From Breoghania sp037026715 (GTDB lineage Bacteria; Pseudomonadota; Alphaproteobacteria; Rhizobiales; Stappiaceae): a stretch of 64,000 bases of DNA. The DNA is taken from positions 41,218 through 105,217 of the forward strand of contig NZ_JBANCG010000013.1 of the NCBI RefSeq assembly GCF_037026715.1, given 5' to 3'. Made by a program: the position numbers and the translations under genes. Of the stretch, positions 59,877 to 64,000 are shown in pieces; position 1 is the first letter of the stretch; each line of letters begins with the position of its first letter. Under the pieces are notes generated by a model. That model saw only the letters and a list, made by a program, of their open reading frames with translations, did not search any database and was not told the origin of the DNA.

Positions 59877-61658
59877 CTACTCCTGAACGTTCAGGCGAAG
59901 GCTCAGTTCGCGAAGCTGCTTCGGCGTCGCTTCGGACGGTGCGCCCATCAACAGGTCCTGGGCCTGCTGGTTCATCGGGAACAACGACACCTCGCGCAGG
60001 TTCTGCTTGCCGGCCAGAAGCATCACGATGCGGTCGACGCCGGCCGCCATGCCGCCGTGCGGGGGCGCGCCATACTGGAACGCGCGGTACATGCCGCCGA
60101 AACGCTCCTGCAGAACGGCCTCCTCGTAGCCGGCGATGCCGAATGCCTTGACCATCACCTCCGGCAGATGGTTACGGATGGCGCCGGAGCCGATCTCGTA
60201 GCCGTTGCAGACCACGTCGTACTGGTAGGCCTTAAGCTCGAGTGGATCGGTATCGTTCAACCCGTCCAGCCCGCCCTTGGGCATGGAGAAGGGGTTGTGC
60301 GAGAAGTCGATCTTCTTCTCCTCGTCGTCCCATTCGTACATCGGGAAATCGACGATCCAGCACAGCGCAAAGCGGTTCTCATCGACGAGGTTCAGCTCGG
60401 TGCCAACCCGCGTGCGGGCGACGCCCGCGAAATCGGCGAACTTCTTCGGATCGCCCGCCACGAAGAAGGCGGCGTCACCTTCTTCGAGCCCGAGCTGGAT
60501 GCGGACGGCTTCGGTGCGCTCCGGACCGATGTTCTTGGCGAGCGGCCCGGCGCCTTCGAGCGTGTCGCCTTCCTTGCGCCAGAAAATGTAGCCGAGGCCC
60601 GGCTGACCGGCGGATTGCGCCCAGGAGTTCATGCGGTCGCAGAAGGCGCGGCTGCCGCCGGTCTTGGCCGGGATCGCCCAGACTTCCGTCTTGGGATCCG
60701 ACTCGATCATGCGCGCGAACACCTTGAAGCCGGAATCGGCGAAATGTTCGGTGACGGCCTGCATCTCGATCGGGTTGCGCAGGTCCGGCTTGTCCGAACC
60801 GTACTTGCGGATCGCCTCGTCGTAGGCAATGCGCGGGAATTCCTGCGTCACCGGCTTGCCTTCGGCGAATTCCTCGAAGATCCCTCGGATGACGGGCTCC
60901 ATGGTGGTGAGCACGTCTTCCTGTTCGACGAAGCTCATTTCCAGGTCGAGCTGGTAGAACTCGCCCGGCAGACGGTCGGCACGCGGGTCCTCGTCACGGA
61001 AGCAAGGGGCGATCTGGAAGTAGCGGTCGAAGCCGGCGACCATCAGCAGCTGCTTGAACTGCTGGGGGGCCTGCGGAAGGGCGTAGAACTTGCCCGGATG
61101 AATGCGCGAAGGCACCAGGAAGTCGCGCGCGCCTTCAGGGGAGGAGGCGGTCAGGATCGGTGTCTGGTACTCGGTGAAACCTGCCTCTCCCATGCGCCGA
61201 CGCATGGCCGCGATAATGGCCGAACGCTTGACGATGGTGTTGTGCAGGCCCTCGCGGCGCAGGTCGATGAAGCGGTACTTCAGCCGCGTCTCCTCCGGGT
61301 ATTCTAGCTCGCCGAACACCGGAAGCGGCAGCTCCTTGGCCGCGGAGAGCACATCGAGCTTGTCGATGTAGACCTCGATCCGGCCTGTCGGCAGTCCCTC
61401 GTTGATGGTCTCGTCGGTCCGCTTCTTGACCTTGCCTTCGACGCGGATGACCCACTCGGAACGAACCGTTTCGGCCGTCTTGAATGCCTCGGAATCCGGA
61501 TCGACGACGCACTGCGTCAGGCCATAGTGATCGCGCAGATCAATGAACAAAAGCCCCCCATGATCGCGCACGCGATGGACCCAGCCGGACAGGCGCACAG
61601 TGTCCTCGACATGGCTCTCGCGCAGTTCCCCGCAAGTATGGCTCCGATAGAGATGCAT
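59877..61658 (-). CDS. aspS: Aspartyl-tRNA synthetase, bacterial type
   Basis: Charges tRNA-Asp. 593 residues from ATG 61658 (GAGGA 4 bp upstream; 37 more codons are open upstream). Anticodon-binding OB domain (SGWVHRVRDHGGLLFIDLRD), class II catalytic core with RFIDLRREG, FRDEDPRADRLPGEFYQLD, and GAPPHGGMAAGVDRIVML, with the bacterial GAD insertion. His33 in RDHGG is the residue associated with non-discriminating AspRS, which also aspartylates tRNA-Asn for GatCAB conversion; discriminating enzymes have Leu here. Confidence 0.95.
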   Translation of the reverse strand: MHLYRSHTCGELRESHVEDTVRLSGWVHRVRDHGGLLFIDLRDHYGLTQCVVDPDSEAFKTAETVRSEWVIRVEGKVKKRTDETINEGLPTGRIEVYIDKLDVLSAAKELPLPVFGELEYPEETRLKYRFIDLRREGLHNTIVKRSAIIAAMRRRMGEAGFTEYQTPILTASSPEGARDFLVPSRIHPGKFYALPQAPQQFKQLLMVAGFDRYFQIAPCFRDEDPRADRLPGEFYQLDLEMSFVEQEDVLTTMEPVIRGIFEEFAEGKPVTQEFPRIAYDEAIRKYGSDKPDLRNPIEMQAVTEHFADSGFKVFARMIESDPKTEVWAIPAKTGGSRAFCDRMNSWAQSAGQPGLGYIFWRKEGDTLEGAGPLAKNIGPERTEAVRIQLGLEEGDAAFFVAGDPKKFADFAGVARTRVGTELNLVDENRFALCWIVDFPMYEWDDEEKKIDFSHNPFSMPKGGLDGLNDTDPLELKAYQYDVVCNGYEIGSGAIRNHLPEVMVKAFGIAGYEEAVLQERFGGMYRAFQYGAPPHGGMAAGVDRIVMLLAGKQNLREVSLFPMNQQAQDLLMGAPSEATPKQLRELSLRLNVQE

Positions 61659-61906
61659 GGATTCCTCGGTAATTGGGCTTTCGACGTCGGGCCGCGCGCG
61701 GGATGTGCTCTGCAGACAGAATCCGGCGGCCGTCACCGGTCGTGCGATTTCAACCGGGGCAGAAGACATGCCCGAGGCGGGATGTCAATGCAAGAGCATG
61801 TTCCTGCCAAAATGACGGTGCCGCCTCGGCAGGTCCCTTCGATTTTTCGGATTTCGTATCTCTTCAGGCGCGCCGCCCAGAGCGATCGCGTCGGGAAATG
61901 GTGTCT

Positions 61907-62533
61907 TCACCCTTCCAAGGCCAGCAGCAGCGGTTGCCACTGGTTGCGCAGCGGAGCTGTCTCGCGACAGGGGCTGTCGAAGATCGCAAGTCCTTCGCAG
62001 GCGAGATTGGAATAGGCGATGCGATCCGATATCCGGGCTATCAGGGGCCGTCCCGTATCCGCCAGATGCGACTCAAGCCGTGCCAGTGCCAGGCTCTTCA
62101 GCCGGATGCGATTGGCGACGATATGGATTTCCGCCTTGCCCTTGCGGATCTTTTTCAGCTTTTCGATTTTCGCGAGAAAGCGGTCGGTGGAGGCTGTATC
62201 GAAGATCGAGGGGAGGACCGGAACAACGATTTCGGTTGCTTCCGCGATCAGCATCTCCGCATGAGCGCCCGTCAGCGCGCCGGGGCCGTCGATCACGACG
62301 GTATCGATCTGCGACCGCACGTCGCCGAGATCTTTGGTCTTTGTCCAGTTCAGGCCGGTAATCTGGGCTGCGTCCTTCGGCCTCAGGTCGATCCATTTCA
62401 AAGCGGACTTCTGACGATCGGCATCGGCGAGCGCAACGCTCTGGCCTCTTGCGGCAAGCGCAGCGGCGATTGTGGTCGCTATCGTGGTTTTGCCACACCC
62501 GCCTTTGCGGTTCGCAACCAGAATCGTGCGCAT
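61907..62533 (-). CDS. Orphan ParA/MinD-type ATPase
   Basis: 208 residues with a deviant Walker A NRKGGCGKTT (signature Lys10 and Lys15) and TVVIDGPGAL (Walker B region), so of the ParA/Soj superfamily that forms ATP-dependent dimers and positions cargo on the nucleoid or membrane. It is small, lacks an N-terminal DNA-binding domain and has no parB or cargo gene beside it; the neighbours are aspS and rnd. Function is unknown; related orphan ParA proteins place chemotaxis arrays, carboxysomes or flagella in other bacteria. Confidence 0.8.
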   Translation of the reverse strand: MRTILVANRKGGCGKTTIATTIAAALAARGQSVALADADRQKSALKWIDLRPKDAAQITGLNWTKTKDLGDVRSQIDTVVIDGPGALTGAHAEMLIAEATEIVVPVLPSIFDTASTDRFLAKIEKLKKIRKGKAEIHIVANRIRLKSLALARLESHLADTGRPLIARISDRIAYSNLACEGLAIFDSPCRETAPLRNQWQPLLLALEG

Positions 62534-62575
62534 GCGGTCGTTCCCCCAACCAATTGAATCTGTGTTGAATATAGG

Positions 62576-62590
62576 TGCACAATGTGCACT
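62576..62590. repeat. GTGCAC inverted repeat between parA-like and rnd
   Basis: GTGCAC-aat-GTGCAC in the 135-bp divergent region, each half itself palindromic. Possibly an operator for either gene. Confidence 0.35.
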
Positions 62591-62668
62591 TTTCCAGTCA
62601 GTCTTCTAAACTCTGTTGGGTGGCGAAGGGGCGACAAGCCCTCAAAGCTGCGCTATAGCTGCAAGACC

Positions 62669-63865
62669 ATGACGCCGATTACAAAAACATCCGATCTCGA
62701 AGCTGCCTGTTCCCGCTTTGCGGAATTCGAATTCGTTACCGTCGATACCGAATTCATGCGCGAAAGCACCTTCTGGCCAAAGCTGTGTCTGATTCAGCTC
62801 GCCGGGCCCGAAGATGCGGTTACCGTCGACCCCATGGCCGACGGCATCGATCTCTCTCCCTTCTTTAACCTGATGCGCAACGAACGGGTCGTGAAAGTAT
62901 TTCACGCGGCCCGGCAGGATATTGAAATCGTCTTCCATCTTGGCGGGTTTGTCCCGCATCCCGTCTTCGATACGCAGGTGGCCGCGATGGTGTGCGGTTT
63001 CGGCGACTCGGTCTCATATGACCAACTCGTCGGCAAGATCACCGGTCATCGGATAGACAAGACTCACCGCTTTACCGACTGGGCCCGTCGGCCACTCACC
63101 GAAAAGCAGCTCTCCTATGCGCTGGCGGATGTCACGCACCTTCGCGATGTCTACCTGTTCCTGAAGGCCAATCTGGAGGAACAGAACAGGGCACATTGGG
63201 TTTCGGAGGAAATGGAAGTGCTGACTTCTCCCGAGACCTATCGAATGGCGCCCGAAAACGCGTGGAAGCGCTTGAAGATGCGCGTCCGCAAGCCGTTGGA
63301 GCTCGCTGTTTTGATGGAGGTGGCCGCTTGGCGGGAGGAAGAGGCGCAGCGCCGCGATGTTCCGCGCAGTCGCGTCTTGAAGGATGAGGCCATCTACGAG
63401 ATCGCCGCCCAGCAGCCACGCGACGCCACCGCGCTCGGGGTGTTGCGGACCATACCACGCGGCTTCGAGCGATCGAGGGTAGCGGACGATATTCTGGCGG
63501 CTGTCGGGCGGGCGCTCGCCATCCCGAAGAAGGAACTGCCGCCGGTGCCGCGGGGGCGACCGCAGGCGGAAGGCTCTGCCGCGGCCGTCGAACTCCTCAA
63601 GGTTCTGCTGAAGCTCGTCTGCGAGGCGAACGGCGTGGCGGCAAAGGTTGTCGCGACGGTGGACGAGCTGGAGCAGATTGCCTCTGACGACAACGCCGAT
63701 GTCGCGGCGATGAAGGGCTGGCGCGGCGAATTGTTTGGCCAGGCCGCCCTGAAGCTGAAGCACGGCAGGCTTGCGCTCGCATTCGCGGATGGCAGGACGG
63801 TTCTGATCGATCTGCCCGAATACGCGATGGACGAAAAGGCGGTCGCGATGGCGGCTGGCGAATAG
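62669..63865 (+). CDS. rnd: Ribonuclease D
   Basis: 3'-5' exoribonuclease that trims tRNA and other stable RNA. 398 residues from ATG 62669; the frame opens 29 codons earlier but VTVDTEF should lie near residue 25, as it does from this start (D26, E28). The DEDD active site is spread over VDTEF, FHAARQDIEI and YALADVTHLRDVY. Two HRDC domains follow, with ALEAVLMEVAAWREEEA-like helices. Divergent from the ParA gene. Confidence 0.94.
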   Translation: MTPITKTSDLEAACSRFAEFEFVTVDTEFMRESTFWPKLCLIQLAGPEDAVTVDPMADGIDLSPFFNLMRNERVVKVFHAARQDIEIVFHLGGFVPHPVFDTQVAAMVCGFGDSVSYDQLVGKITGHRIDKTHRFTDWARRPLTEKQLSYALADVTHLRDVYLFLKANLEEQNRAHWVSEEMEVLTSPETYRMAPENAWKRLKMRVRKPLELAVLMEVAAWREEEAQRRDVPRSRVLKDEAIYEIAAQQPRDATALGVLRTIPRGFERSRVADDILAAVGRALAIPKKELPPVPRGRPQAEGSAAAVELLKVLLKLVCEANGVAAKVVATVDELEQIASDDNADVAAMKGWRGELFGQAALKLKHGRLALAFADGRTVLIDLPEYAMDEKAVAMAAGE

Positions 63866-63966
63866 AGACCAGGAATGCGGAGGGCTTCGCGCGGCCCACG
63901 GAATGATTTGCACTAGGCAAAGACGTGGGGTGCCGGTGCTCCCGCACATTGCGGATCGAATACGAA

Positions 63967-63996
63967 AAAGCCCGCTCCGAATGAGGAGCGGGCTTT
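63967..63996. terminator. Bidirectional intrinsic terminator after rnd
   Basis: AAAGCCCGCTCC (63967-63978) and GGAGCGGGCTTT (63985-63996), a perfect 12-bp stem with a 6-base loop; a five-base T-run follows on the minus strand and TTTCTT on the plus. It suggests a convergent gene just beyond the right edge. Confidence 0.85.
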
Positions 63997-64000
63997 CTTG

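Noticed and set aside
59331..61307. A 658-codon plus-strand frame over aspS and the glycosyltransferase gene
   Set aside because: It spans two real leftward genes and has low-complexity Arg/His/Glu composition typical of antisense frames.
1..64000. tRNA genes, rRNA genes, CRISPR arrays, insertion sequences or prophage
   Set aside because: I looked for T-loop GGTTCRA motifs, direct-repeat arrays, transposase motifs and terminal repeats in the intergenic regions and found none convincing.

Overview
The window is a chromosomal segment of a high-GC Gram-negative alphaproteobacterium, most probably a member of the Hyphomicrobiales (Rhizobiales). Evidence: lptF-lptG-lptD-surA-pdxA-rsmA next to gmk-yicC-mltG-fabF-acpP-fabG-fabD, then rpsF-rpsR-rplI and dnaB-alr-radA-cvpA-purF; a B. 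subtilis-like PurF with a propeptide; an AspRS with the 'bacterial/archaeal' RDHGG signature; a CvpA, NnrU and YfgM-like/BamB/Der set typical of this group. The presence of an energy-conserving formate hydrogenlyase points to a facultative anaerobe capable of mixed-acid-type fermentation. I see no tRNA, rRNA, CRISPR array, prophage or insertion sequence.

Region by region. (1) 1-8.6 kb: a formate hydrogenlyase (FHL-2/Hyf type) locus. A leftward operon hyfA-hyfB-hyfC runs off the left edge; a rightward operon hydN-fdhF diverges from it, followed by hypA and a LysR regulator resembling FdsR of soluble formate dehydrogenase clusters. FdhF has Cys in place of the Sec of E. coli FDH-H. The 561-bp divergent region carries a perfect FNR box and a cluster of related GAGCGATC/GGGCGAT motifs. 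(2) 8.6-14 kb: TetR repressor divergent from an AcrA/AcrB-type RND efflux pair without an outer-membrane factor gene. (3) 14-21 kb: GNAT acetyltransferase, L,D-transpeptidase, PilZ protein, NnrU-like membrane protein, panB, a membrane-anchored TPR protein, BamB and Der. (4) 21-31.8 kb, leftward: SDR, purF, cvpA, radA, alr, dnaB, cfa, rplI, rpsR, rpsF. (5) 32-39 kb, rightward: fabD, fabG, acpP, fabF, mltG, yicC, gmk. (6) 39-47 kb, leftward: rsmA, pdxA, surA-like, lptD, lptG, lptF, an outer-membrane assembly operon; pepA diverges from it. (7) 48.9-54.6 kb: small peptide, holC, methyltransferase, ppk and ppx. (8) 54.6-59.8 kb: an accessory island of two methyltransferases and three glycosyltransferases. 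(9) 59.9-64 kb: aspS, an orphan ParA ATPase and rnd.

How it works together: HydN and FdhF would oxidise formate and pass electrons through ferredoxin-like subunits to the membrane Hyf hydrogenase (HyfA-C here, catalytic subunits beyond the left edge), with HypA delivering nickel. The FNR box and the LysR gene suggest control by oxygen and by a small-molecule (perhaps formate) sensor, rather than by the FhlA/sigma-54 system of enterobacteria. The rest is mostly conserved housekeeping. The most unusual material is the FHL control region and the glycosylation island; I did not find a wholly unrecognisable multi-gene system.
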